A stretch of 64,000 nucleotides of DNA from Conchocele bisecta. Lineage: Eukaryota; Mollusca; Bivalvia; Lucinida; Thyasiridae. The stretch lies in NCBI GenBank assembly GCA_029237695.1, contig CM055274.1, forward strand, positions 24,169,505 through 24,233,504, read 5' to 3'. A program made the translations under genes and the position numbers. The notes under the pieces are model-generated. The model was not told the origin of the DNA and ran no database searches. It saw only the letters and a list, made by a program, of their open reading frames with translations. Position 1 is the first letter of the stretch, and each line of letters begins with the position of its first letter. Shown here in pieces: positions 42,296 to 51,893 of this stretch.

Positions 42296-43611
42296 ACTAG
42301 AAAATGTGTTCATAGAACACGGATGTCCCTGCTTTACAATAAATGAGGCCAAGTCAAAATTTTCTTTTAACTGAGCGTTAAAGTTTTTGAAGCACCAAGT
42401 ATGTGACCTTCACCCTGGGCTTGGCGGGGGCAGGACAAACGTGGATTTGGCACAGGGCGGTAGAGGACCATTAGAGCAATGCATATATGAAATATGAAGC
42501 TGATCCGTGAAAGAAAACAGAAATTATAAGATATTTACCTGAGCATTAAAGTTTTTGAAGCACTAAGTATATGATGTTAACCCTGGGCTTGGCGGGGGCG
42601 GGACGAACGTGGATTTGGCACAGGGCGGTAGAGGACCATTAGAGCAACGCATATATGAAATATGAAGTTGATCCGTGAATGGAAAGAAAAATTATAAGAT
42701 ATTTACCTGAGCATTAAAGTTTTTGAAGCACCAAGTATGTGACCTTGACCCTGGGATTGTCGGGGGGCAGGACGAACGTGGAATTTGGCACAGGGCGGTA
42801 GAGGGGAGAGGGGGTAGAGGTAAGTGGACCGGCAGGAGAGAAGGGGGAGAGGAGGGATTGCGAGGGGAGGTAGGCAAGGAGGGAGGGTGAAACAAGAGAG
42901 AGGAAGAGGGGGGGGGGATGAAGGTATAGGGGTGGAAAAGAAGAGGGGGAGGACAACAAGAGAGGAGGAGGAGAGAGGGAGGGGCGTCGAAGGGAAAAGG
43001 GAGGGGAGGGAGGGGGGGAGGGAGGGAAGGATGGGACGGAGGGGGAATAGGGAGGGATGGAGAGGAGGGACCATTTAAAGAAAAGCAAAATTGCGTAAAT
43101 GAAATATGAAGATGATCCATGAAAGAAAACAGAAATTAATAAGATATTTACCCGAGCGTTAAAGTTTTTGAAGCACTAAGTATGTGACCTTGACCCTGGG
43201 CTTGGCGGGGGAGGACGAACGTGGATTTGGCACAGGGCGGTAGACGACCATTAGAGCAACGCGTATATGAAATATGAAGTTGATCCGTGAATGGAAATAA
43301 AAATTATAAGATATTTACCTGAGCGTTAAAGTTTTTGAAGCACCAAGTATGTGACCTTGACCCTGGGATTGGTGGGGCAGGACGAACGTGGATTTAGCAC
43401 AGGGCGGTAGAGGACCATTAGAGCAATGCGTATATGAAATATGAAGATGATCCATGATCCATGAAAGAAAACAGAAAGTATAAGATATTTACCCAAGCGT
43501 TAATGTTTTTGAAGCACTAAGTATGTGACCTTGACCCTGGGCTTGACGGGGGCAGAACGAACGTGGATTTGGCACAGGGCGGTAGAGGACCATTAGAGCA
43601 ATGCGTATATG
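42296..43611. repeat. Nested Helitron-like block with 185-bp units
   Basis: Starts aactagaaaatgtgttcat; gtgttc / gaacac forms a hairpin beside CTAG, again a 3'-end signature on the minus strand. Six units of about 170-190 bp (gtttttgaagcaccaagtat, gtgaccttgaccctgggctt, ggcggtagaggaccattaga) follow, the third interrupted by the polypurine tract at 42795-43080. It interrupts the host array with loss of about 14 bases. Confidence 0.7.
42795..43080. repeat. 285-bp polypurine tract
   Basis: Almost only G and A on the plus strand (gaggggaggtaggcaagg, gaggaggagagagggagggg) with few pyrimidines. It begins at ggcggtagagg of a unit and looks like expansion of that purine-rich stretch. It gives proline/serine-rich ORFs on the minus strand and Arg/Gly-rich ones on the plus; none is a gene. 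Confidence 0.85.
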
Positions 43612-43672
43612 CGTGTTCGAGTTATGCTTTGGATACAAAATCAGAGCACGAAACAACAAAGGGAGATAAGTA

Positions 43673-44699
43673 AACAAGAATTCCGCGGAATCAGATGCCT
43701 CGCCTTGTCCCGCCTTGACCTCGAGCCTGGGCCCGAAAGCAATTTTCACTGGCCCGAACATATTATACAATTATTGACTAGTGAACCATAGAATATCAGA
43801 TTATATTCTATGGCTCACTAGTCAATAATTGTTTTATTATATGATAGTAGTCTGTATATAGCACTTACGACCTTATGCTACTAGACAAAAATTGAAAAAG
43901 AATTTGAAAAAAAAAATGAAAAAAAAAAAATGGAAAAAAAGTTTAAAAATTAAAAATAATAATGCTTGCTACTGGAGCCCAGATTTTTTTTTAATAGTCC
44001 TATATTTATCTACATATATCTGCACAGGTCCACATAATGCCACAATATTTTCAACACAGTTTACGGAAATGTAATATAATCATTTACCTGTATAAATTAC
44101 CTGTAAGTGGTCAGTTGCACATGCTAGCACATGTACAGGTGAATAGTCTGTATATAGCACTTACGACCTTCTGCTACTGGACAAAAATTGAAAAATAATT
44201 TGAAAAAAAAAATGAAAAAAAAAAAATGGAAAAAAAAAGTTTAAAAATAATAATGCTTGCTACTGGAGCCCAGATTTTTTTTCCAGTCAAATTGAAAAAT
44301 AATTTGAAAAAAAAAAAATGAAAAAAAATAATGAAAAAAAAAAAAAAAAAAAATGACAAAAAAAAGTTTAAAAATAATAATGCTTGCTATTGGAGACCAG
44401 ATTTTTTTTTAATAGTCCTATCCTATTTATCTACATATATCTGCAGAGGTCCACATAATGCCACAATATTTTCAACACAGTACCCAATGTAGTGATTTAC
44501 CTGTATAAATTACCTGGTCAGCAGTGGTCAAGCAGTGGTCAAGCAGTGGACATCTGCACATGCTAGCCCATGCTTAGCACATGGTTCTCCCAGTTTCTAT
44601 TGTTCTCTCTACAGGTAAGGTGTACAGAGCACACGAGAAAAGGTATACAGAGCAGACGAGAGAAAACAGGTCTTCATGCATTATTGTCCAGTTTGTAGA
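43673..44699. repeat. Second block inserted in the Helitron array, with A-rich triplication
   Basis: Starts aacaagaattccgcggaatc (CAAG plus palindrome attccgcggaat). Contains hairpin 43771-43832 (attgactagtgaaccatag and complement) and three copies of an A-rich segment (acaaaaattgaaaa ... aatgcttgctactggagccc) at about 43880, 44170 and 44285. Poly-K ORF text here is not a gene. Confidence 0.65.
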
Positions 44700-45305
44700 G
44701 TGCGCAAAACAAAAAAAGGGAGATAACTGAAAAATTAGCTACGCAAGAGTTGTCATTCTTGTGCGCGACACACCTCCGGGTCGTGGTCTATGCATGTGTG
44801 AAGTTTCATGAAAATATTCCAAAGGGTGGTCGAGTTATGCTCCGGACAGGAAATCAGTGAGCGAAAACAAAAAAGGGAGATAACTCAAAAATTAGCTATG
44901 CAAGAGTTGTCATTCTTGTGCACGACACACTTCGGTTCGTGGTCTAATTGAATGTGTTAAGTTTCATAAAAATATTCCAAAGGGTGGTCGAGTTATGGTC
45001 AATCAGTGCGCGAAACAAAAAAGGGAGATAACTCAAAAAATTAGCTATGCAAGAGTTGTCATTCTTGTGCGCGACACACCTTCGGGTCGTGGTCTATGCA
45101 TGTGTGAAGTTTCATGAAAATATTCGAAAGGGTGGTGGAGTTATGCTCCGGACACGAAATCAGTGCGGGAAACAAAAAAGGGAGATAACTCAAAAATTAG
45201 CTATGCAAGAGTTGTCATTCTTGTGCGCGACACACCTTCGGGTCGTGGTCTATGCATGTGTGAAGTTTCATGAAAATATTCCAAAGGGTGTTCGAGTTAT
45301 GCTCC
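44700..45305. repeat. 155-165 bp array, right part
   Basis: Four units beginning aaaaagggagataactcaaa at about 44710, 44870, 45030 and 45177, each with gttgtcattcttgtgcgcga and tcgggtcgtggtctatgcat. Very similar to one another compared with the two left-hand units. Confidence 0.85.
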
Positions 45306-45309
45306 GGAC

Positions 45310-45370
45310 AAGAAGTGTCTACGGCGGACGCGGACCGCGGACGCGGACGCGGACCGCGGACGCGGACGGC

Positions 45371-45401
<31 letters not shown>

Positions 45402-45403
45402 CG
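45310..45403. repeat. GCGGAC hexanucleotide tract
   Basis: About 15 copies of gcggac with two accgcgg interruptions, CpG-dense in an AT-rich setting, just inside the 5' end of the Helitron-like element. Other array carriers have comparable GC-rich motifs near an edge (gacgccgatgccgacgccga at 40978; gccgcccgcccg at 21375). Confidence 0.85.
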
Positions 45404-45791
45404 CGTTGTCAAATCCATAGTATCCCCCGACGGTAGTCTGGGGGATACAATAACCTGACCTGGTGCCAGGTCCATACTGCACCAAAGTCACTTGGCCCCT
45501 TCCCCTATTTAAAAGTACCGGTAATACCGGTAGGATTACTCTTATAAGGGGTATAACCAGATTCAACTGTCACATACAAAATGCCAAAGACGTATGTGAG
45601 GGCCAAACCAGGTCTCCAGTCGGGATTCCGGTAAGGATGAACCCCGATCGTTAAATTACCCATCACATGCTCCCACCTGCCACCCACCAGTGTGGATGTG
45701 ACCGTAATAACTTAATGGCACACCACAACAATAGCTGGTATAGAGGGTAAGCCAATAATATAAGATCTTGTCTGGATAACTAATACATACA

Positions 45792-46147
45792 CAGAGCTGC
45801 AGATAAGGTGCATATTGGCGTATTTTACACACTTATTTTAGCAGAATACGCATTGAAGATCAAAAGTAGGAGTAGAAAATACTTACAGCAATATGAGAAT
45901 ACGCATTGATTTTCAAATTGAGCAGGGAAAATACTGTAATAAAGTTTAAAATTTACTTAGTAAAATTTACTTAGTTGAGCTGCAAAAAGCAAACAGCTTT
46001 TTGCAGCTCAAATATGGGACTTTCTTATCATTTTTTTCCTATTTAATAAGGAAGAAAATCAATACTACATTTGTAAAAGTAAAATACGCATTGATTTTGA
46101 AATCAGGGGGTACAGTACTCTTTAGATACAAAACTTTTGGAGCTCTG
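45792..46147. mobile_element. MITE with hAT-like ends, 'gagctgcag' type
   Basis: cagagctgcagataaggtgc ... acttttggagctctg; inverted inner cgcattgattttcaaat pieces; central hairpin gagctgcaaaaagc / gctttttgcagctc at 45974-46007. Related in its ends to the gctccagataag family but with a different interior. Confidence 0.65.
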
Positions 46148-46433
46148 CATTCAGAAATGTGCAACTGTAAATGCTAAACCATTACAATTGTTATGTAATA
46201 TTACAGTTTTCACAGAAAGACTATCCATTTGAAAATATACATTATTACATCGTTAAGCTATGTTAATATTTATTTTGAAAACCAAATTTCCTCAAACATT
46301 GGAATGAATCGCAATGCAAATGCAGACAGTCAGTTTGCACATGCTTGGCAAAGTTTAACTTTCCACACAATTGCAATTGAAAGCAAAATCAATATTGACA
46401 AACTGCAGGTATTCATTCCAATAGGCATATTAA

Positions 46434-46686
46434 CCCTTTCAACACCACAGGCCTGTATAATGGTACTGGCAAAAAAGTGTAGATCCAGATGAGCCGACTC
46501 GTGACGAGCCGTCTCATAAGGATCTGCACTTTTTGCAAGTAATTTTCTAACTTTTAAGAAGAAAACACCACCCCCCGCCCCCCACCTTTTCATAAAATGA
46601 CTAGTCTGAAAATCATTTTGTGACGATTGGATTGGTTGCAAAATTGACATATATCAATCCATTCCAGTTACTTGGGGGTGAAATGG
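46434..46686. mobile_element. TTAA-flanked 253-bp MITE, 'ccctttcaacacc' family
   Basis: TTAA at 46430-46433 and 46687-46690. Ends ccctttcaacaccacaggcc and ...cttgggggtgaaatgg. Core gtagatccagatgagccg ... ctcataaggatctgcac. CCCT-type ends and TTAA fit piggyBac-derived MITEs. Serves as the empty reference for 55277-60514. Confidence 0.8.
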
Positions 46687-46939
46687 TTAACCCATGAATA
46701 TGTTCTATTATATACAAACAATAATGGCGACTGTAGTGCACTGTCACACAATGGAGTGAACTGTCAATAAACTCCTCCACGTGACACTGTTTCAATGTTA
46801 CACCTGTATTCATTACAACATTAGCCGAGAAAAAGTCAAGAGTTTAACGTCCCTTTTAACAGGTACAGCAAAGGCAATGGGTTGTATATTTTAAAGGTAC
46901 TGTGTCTAAGATTATGACGTCTCAGATATTGAATATTAA

Positions 46940-47176
46940 CTCTTTGCATGCTGGGAAACTTGTGGGCTATAAATAGTTCAAAACTAGCGGACAAAAATTC
47001 ATCATATTTTCTTGTATTTCTCCCCGTAAATATCATGAATATGTCTTGGAATTTCATTAGAATTGAGTCCTGAGGACTCAATTCTAATGAAATTTCAAGA
47101 CATATTTACAGAGAGAAATACAAAATATACTCTATAATTCGTTTGGCGGATATTTTCGCTGCTAGCATGCAAAGAG
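46940..47176. mobile_element. TTAA-flanked 237-bp MITE, 'ctctttgcatgc' family
   Basis: TTAA-ctctttgcatgctggg ... gctagcatgcaaagag-TTAA (46936-46939, 47177-47180). Central hairpin tttcattagaattgagtcct / aggactcaattctaatgaaa, of the shared design described in the findings. Confidence 0.85.
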
Positions 47177-47180
47177 TTAA

Positions 47181-47867
47181 TATGTGATTTTGCGAATTCC
47201 ATTTTTTTTCAGTACACATGGAACTACCTGTATATAGAGTTTATTCAACTGCTATTTTGAAATACCAGATTTATTTCCGGAGATATCTGCAAATCCGATA
47301 TAGAAACGGGTGCGGAGCATGAGTTTCTTTATCGGATTTACAGATGTGAAGTGAAATAGCATGTAATATAAATCAATATATTTATTACACCCCAATTTTT
47401 GTTTCATGTAGGTACGTTATGGGTTCAGAAATCGTGTTTTACTGATCCGTTTCATCACTTTCTGCACGTAACTGAGACCAAGTGAGTGTACGTTAAGTCT
47501 AATCAGTTCTAATTACCTCAGTCTGTCATTTACTTACACATACACACGGACGCACACCATGAATTGTGCACTCATATACTGATACAACACGAGGTGTGGC
47601 ATAAAATTATGAACGGTACAATAGATCAACCACTGCTGCACTCCACAGGTGAAAATCCCCTAGAAGGTGGAACACCATCCCTGCTAGGGGAATTTCACCT
47701 GAGAGTGCCAAAGTCCAAAGTTTACAAGTTTTATCAAGAACAGTCCAAATTATAAATTCATTGCCATTTCCAACTGTTAAATACAAAACCAAACAAGTCT
47801 AGTCTGGGACCACTTCATTTCTTAATTGAGGGTAATAAAGCAGGTTTCCACCTGCTATCCACTCCGT
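47181..47867. other. Intronic sequence with two hairpins
   Basis: 47268-47340 is an imperfect foldback (gagatatctgcaaatccgat ... atcggatttacagatgtg). 47645-47701 is a hairpin (aggtgaaaatcccctag / ctaggggaatttcacct). No coding feature. Confidence 0.5.
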
Positions 47868-47873
47868 ATGCAA

Positions 47874-48481
47874 CACGCTCCAGATAAGGAATTAGTAATT
47901 GAGTATTGTCACTCCATCATTTCTGAAGCAATTGGGTATTTCAAAATTTTAATTGGATAAAATAAAATCGCACTACTGTTTATACATCAACAGACCGCAA
48001 TTATTGAAAAGTTTGCTTCAAAAAGAAAACATATCTTGGGATTTCATTAGAATTGTCTCCTTGGAGACAATTCTAATGAAATACCAAGATGTGTTTTCAT
48101 GGAAAATAAGATAAATATGCTATATTTGTTGTCTGTGTATTGTTTTCTGCAGCATGATAAAGGTACCACAATTTTATTATTGAAATACCAACATCTGTTT
48201 TCATGGAAAATAAGAAAAATATGCTATATTTGTTGTCTGTGTATTGTTTTCTGCAGCATGATAAAGGTACCACAATTTTTTTAATGAAATACCAAGATGT
48301 GTTTTCATGGAAAATAAGAAAAATATGCTATATTTGTTGTCTGTGTATTGTTTTCTGCAGCATGATAAAGGTACCACAGTTTTTTTATTGCTTTTTGATA
48401 CTCGCTACTTCTGATTTCAATTGGGTTTTTGGCAATTTTAATTGGGTATTTAAGCAAATACGCAGCTTATCTGGAGCCCTG
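47874..48481. mobile_element. hAT-type MITE with internal triplication
   Basis: cacgctccagataaggaatt ... ttatctggagccctg, atgcaa on both sides (47868-47873, 48482-48487). About 103 bp (gaaataccaagatgtgtttt ... ataaaggtaccacaattttt) is present three times, at about 48077, 48180 and 48284, where other copies have it once. Confidence 0.85.
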
Positions 48482-48664
48482 ATGCAATAAACATCATACA
48501 TCTCAATGATAAACAAATTACAAGTACCACTCATTTCAATGTACATGTACATGTATAACTGTTTTTTACAACCTTGGGAGTAGCCAATTAATCTCCAGGC
48601 ATAATCAGAAAACATTCTAAAAAAGTTTATACACTGATCGCAAAAATCATAAGCCCTTTTTCTC

Positions 48665-48919
48665 CAGTCAACACAGTGCGTATGTGCCGTGAAACACGGT
48701 GCCGTGAAACATTTTTGATATCCAGTCAATACTATTTTTGCATTTTGAAGCCATTTTAGGTGTTGACGGGATAAATAGAATAGTAAGTTAGTGCCGTGAA
48801 TGGGAAAAAATATCTGGGGCGGCATGGAAACGGGATGTGCTCGGCAGAGCCTCGCCCATCCCGTTTCCTGAGCCTTGCCAGATATTTTTTCCCATTCACG
48901 GCACTAACCTACTATTCTC
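48665..48919. mobile_element. Foldback MITE, 'gccgtgaatggg' family (copy 2)
   Basis: agaatagtaagttagtgccg ... cggcactaacctactattct, loop tgctcggcagagcctcgcc as in copy 1. The left extension gtgccgtgaaacacggtgcc is itself palindromic. Confidence 0.75.
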
Positions 48920-48967
48920 TATTTGTCCAGTCGCAGCCACATCTAAGGAAATGTAATGTACAGTACA

Positions 48968-49172
48968 AACAGATTAGCTCAGTAGGTAGAGCGTCGGACT
49001 GCGGATCGGGAGATTCCGGGTTCGATTCCCACCTCGAACTGCTCCGAATGGCTGATTCGGCATGTCCTTGGGCAAGACAACTTCGTGCCAGCTGCCTGTT
49101 GGATGGGGACTTAAATAGTTGGTCCCGACATGCAAGGTCATCGAGCCAGTGCTGTCGTTAAATCAAAGCAAT
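48968..49172 (+). mobile_element. tRNA-derived SINE
   Basis: The head is a tRNA-like sequence with A box TAGCTCAGTAGG (48975-48986) and perfect B box GGTTCGATTCC (49019-49029). It is followed by a conserved-looking body, ctgattcggcatgtccttgg gcaagacaac, and a ttaaatcaaagcaatt end. Not a tRNA gene: the sequence continues into the body and no 3' acceptor half is visible. Intronic, antisense to NIPA. Confidence 0.85.
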
Positions 49173-49304
49173 TACATTTTTATTTTACAGTACAACACAA
49201 GGTGGGTGGGGTAAAGGGATTTGTAATGGGTATTTTTATGTCACAGGTCCGAGACTTCCACCTGTGATCCCTAGTATAATTCATATTCAAGGGCTCAAAC
49301 GTAC

Positions 49305-49530
49305 CTGCCCGCAGGCCGGATTTCTTCGCCACACTGAGCAGGCCTAGCTTCTTGAGGATGAAACTCGTGCCTATGAATATGCTGGACGAGACCGCGAGTA
49401 TGAGCCCGATCCAGAAATTCCGTCTGGCCTCGTCCGGGCTCTCCCAGTACCCGGGTGTGGTGGAGCCATTACCGATCGCCATAAGTGGCGGTGTCGTACT
49501 CATGTTGTTGGCAGTTACACCGCTGTCACT
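49305..49530 (-). CDS. NIPA2-like: NIPA-like magnesium transporter, first coding exon found
   Basis: Acceptor tttttcttccag (49531 upward), donor GCAG|gtacgt. The frame is open from the acceptor (SDSGVTANN) to an ATG at 49501-49503. The Met reading [17 protein letters not shown] is the likely start, but an upstream exon could extend it. Residues 31-50 ([20 protein letters not shown]) are the first membrane span, followed by [17 protein letters not shown]; 'SSIFIG.SFILKK.GL' is the family signature. From this ATG the five exons give 1,215 nt, 404 aa. Confidence 0.92.
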
Positions 49531-49552
49531 CTGGAAGAAAAAAGTGAATAGG

Positions 49553-50015
49553 TTTAACCCTTAGAAGGCGGGAACCGAAAATTGTCGTCTGCTGTTGCTT
49601 CTTATATTGTATTTTCTCTAAAATAAAAACATGGTTTGGCAACATTTTAGAATCATTTCCATTTTCATTCCCAGATCAGAACTTAATATTTACAGAAAAA
49701 ATAGAACATGTATTCAGCCGTGAAATTAGAATAGTCTGACCTGGTGCCAGGTCCATACCACACCAAGTCACTTGACCCCTTCCCCTAATATAGGATTACG
49801 AATAATAGTAATACTCACAGGTCCTCACCTCACCAGAGTGACTTAGCTCTACTCAAAGTAAAGTAATAGGATTAGTACTAATCTTACTATTTCTATAATG
49901 TGTATAACCATATTCTCAAGTAACAAGAAAGCCAAGAAACAAGAAAGGATGTCGGCTTCCGGTAAGGATGAACCCCCATCGTTAAATTACCCTTCACAAG
50001 CTCCCGACCTCTACC
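49553..50015. mobile_element. TTAA MITE half and SINE fragment
   Basis: 49553-49665 is the left half of the 'cccttagaccgctat' TTAA family (TTAA, cccttagaaggcggg, gtcgtctgctgtt, ttagaatcatttccatt), cut at its central hairpin. 49670-50015 is SINE sequence with a duplicated middle (two tcctcacc / ccataccacacc segments). Confidence 0.65.
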
Positions 50016-50240
50016 CGCTGTGACTGGAGAAATGGGAATTATGGGCTATCAACCAGTGTAGCCACAGCTCAGTCCTCACAACTGAGCACTCTGATCAGGG
50101 TCTGCGCTGTGAGCCATTCAGTCAGTAAAACACACACTATGTTTTTGACAAACATCATATGTCCTTATCAGGCTGTCAGAGTGTGCTATTTGATAAGTAG
50201 CTACACTGGTCACAAATCCCATAAGCCCCATTTCACAGAC
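50016..50240. mobile_element. 'gtggctgtgactggag' MITE copy
   Basis: ctgtgactggagaaatggga ... cccataagccccatttcac with a core of gagcactctgatcagggtct. The right-hand terminus is shortened. Confidence 0.65.
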
Positions 50241-50394
50241 ACAGATATGATTATAAACTATTCATCTTTTTCAGATTATTTCTCTTTCTTGGACTTGAGC
50301 AGAGGTGTCATACGGTTTTACCATCTACCCAGGAGCGGAGAATAATTACATATTAGTTACACTTTTCCAGTCAGCCTGTGATTCGAACCCGTGA

Positions 50395-51695
50395 CCAAAG
50401 CGACAGCAGTGACATACAGCTGACCAAAGCACGCTGTCCTAGCACTACAGCGACAATGCGACAGCAGTCCTACATACTGCATGCACAGCAGTGCCTAGCA
50501 CTACAGCGTGACCAATGCGACAGCAGTGCCTAGCACTACAGCATGACAAATGCGACAGCAGTGCCTAGCACTACAGCATGACAAATGCGACAGCAGTGCC
50601 TAGCACTACAGCGTGACCAAAGCGACAGCAGTGCCTAGCACTACAGCGTGACCAATGCGACAGCAGTGCCTAGCACTACAGCATGACAAATGCGACAGCA
50701 GTACCTAGCACTACAGCATGACCAAAGCGACAGCAGTGCCTAGCACTACAACGTGACCAATGCGACAGCAGTGCCTAGCACTACAGCGTGACCAATGCGA
50801 CAGCAGTGCCTAGCACTACAGCGTGACCAATGTGACAGCAGTGCCTAGCACTACAGCGTGACCAATGCGACAGCAGTGCCTAGCACTACATCACTACAGC
50901 TTGACCAAAGCGACAGCAGTGCCTAGCACTACAGCGTGACCAATGCGACAGCAGTGCCTAGCACTACAGCATGACCAATGCGACAGCAGTGCCTAGCACT
51001 AGAGCACTACAGCGTGACCAAAGCGACAGCAGTGCATAGCACTACAGCATGACCAATGCGACAGCAGTGCCTAGCACTACAGTGTGACCAATGCGACAGC
51101 AGTGCCTAGCACTACAGCATCACCAATGCGACAGCAGTGCCTAGCACTACAGCACTACAGCCTGACCGAAGCGACAGCAGTGCCTAGCACTACAGCGTGA
51201 CCAATGCGACAGCAGTGCCTAGCACTACAGCGTGACCAATGTGACAGCAGTGCCTAGCACTACAGCATCACCAATGCGACAGCAGTGCCTAGCACTACAG
51301 CGTGAACAAAGTGACAGCAGTGCCTAGCACTACAGCGTGACCAATGCGACAGCAATGCCTAGCACTACAGTGTGACCAATGCGACAGCAGTGCCTAGCAC
51401 TACAGCATCACCAATGCGACAGCAGTGCCTAGCACTACAGCACTACAGCCTGACTGAAGCGACAGCAGTGCCTATCACTACAGCGTGACCAATGCGACAG
51501 CAGTGCCTAGCACTACAGCGTGACCAATGCGATAGCAGTGCCTAGCACTACAGCGTGAACAAAGCGACAGCAGTGCCTAGCACTACAGCAGTGAACAAAG
51601 CGACAGCAGTGCCTAGCACTATAGCGTGAACAAAGCGACATCAGTGCCTAGCACTACAGCGTGAACAGAGCGACAGCAGTGCCAAGCACTACAGT
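50395..51695. repeat. 35-bp minisatellite upstream of NIPA
   Basis: About 36 copies of a 35-bp unit (gcgacagcagtgcctagcac + tacagcgtgaccaat). Unit variants at the 'gtgaccaa[t/a]g' position and occasional extra actacagc give 42-44 bp units. No unique spacers, so not CRISPR. 35 is not a multiple of 3, so no coding repeat. It lies 0.9 kb upstream of the first coding NIPA exon found, possibly in a 5' intron. Confidence 0.9.
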
Positions 51696-51893
51696 GATGT
51701 CAACGGTATCATTACGACACCACAACAACCCTGATTATACTCGGCGAGAGTGAGTTAAGTGAGTGAAGCAGTGCTCTGTCTCAGCTGCCTGACAAACATG
51801 TTCAGCATGTTTCATAAAGCACAGGCACATGTTCTACAATGTGCAGGGTAATTTCCCACTACTGTTTCACTTGTATTATGAATCAGAAATTAC

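Larger units (their letters stand above)
41929..45450 (-). mobile_element. Helitron-like element carrying tandem arrays
   Basis: Inserted exactly between A (41928) and T (45451) with no duplication. On the minus strand the 3' end is the perfect hairpin CGCTTGTCGACAAGCG (41940-41955), seven bases, then CTAG. The 5' end is TTGTATCCCCC with a stem-loop gtatccccc / gggggatac (45420-45448). An A|T insertion, a 3' hairpin and a CTRR-like terminus are Helitron hallmarks; the 5' TT instead of TC is atypical. No Rep/helicase ORF: non-autonomous. It carries a 155-165 bp array and further nested insertions. Confidence 0.8.
41757..45687 (-). mobile_element. SINE split by a 3.5-kb Helitron-like element
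   Basis: The SINE halves are 41757-41928 and 45451-45687 (172 + 237 = 409 bp). The 13-bp duplication cagtgtggatgtg stands at 41744-41756 and 45688-45700, proving the two halves are one element. The family consensus reads gaaattagaataacctg; here it reads ...attagaa | insertion | taacctg..., with no base lost or duplicated. Confidence 0.9.

Noticed and set aside
42692..43120. Proline/serine-rich and Arg/Gly-rich ORFs of 84-142 aa
   Set aside because: Low-complexity translation of the polypurine tract; all frames are open there because stop codons are rare in such sequence.
43892..44359. Lysine- or phenylalanine-rich ORFs
   Set aside because: Translations of A-rich segments in a triplicated non-coding block.
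45047..45566. Arg/Asp/Ala-rich ORFs up to 129 aa
   Set aside because: They cross the satellite units and the GCGGAC tract; no conserved domain.
48968..49040. Functional tRNA gene
   Set aside because: A and B boxes are present, but the sequence continues into a SINE body and the acceptor stem does not close.
50395..51695. CRISPR-like regular repeat
   Set aside because: Units are head to tail without unique spacers and the genome is eukaryotic; it is a minisatellite.
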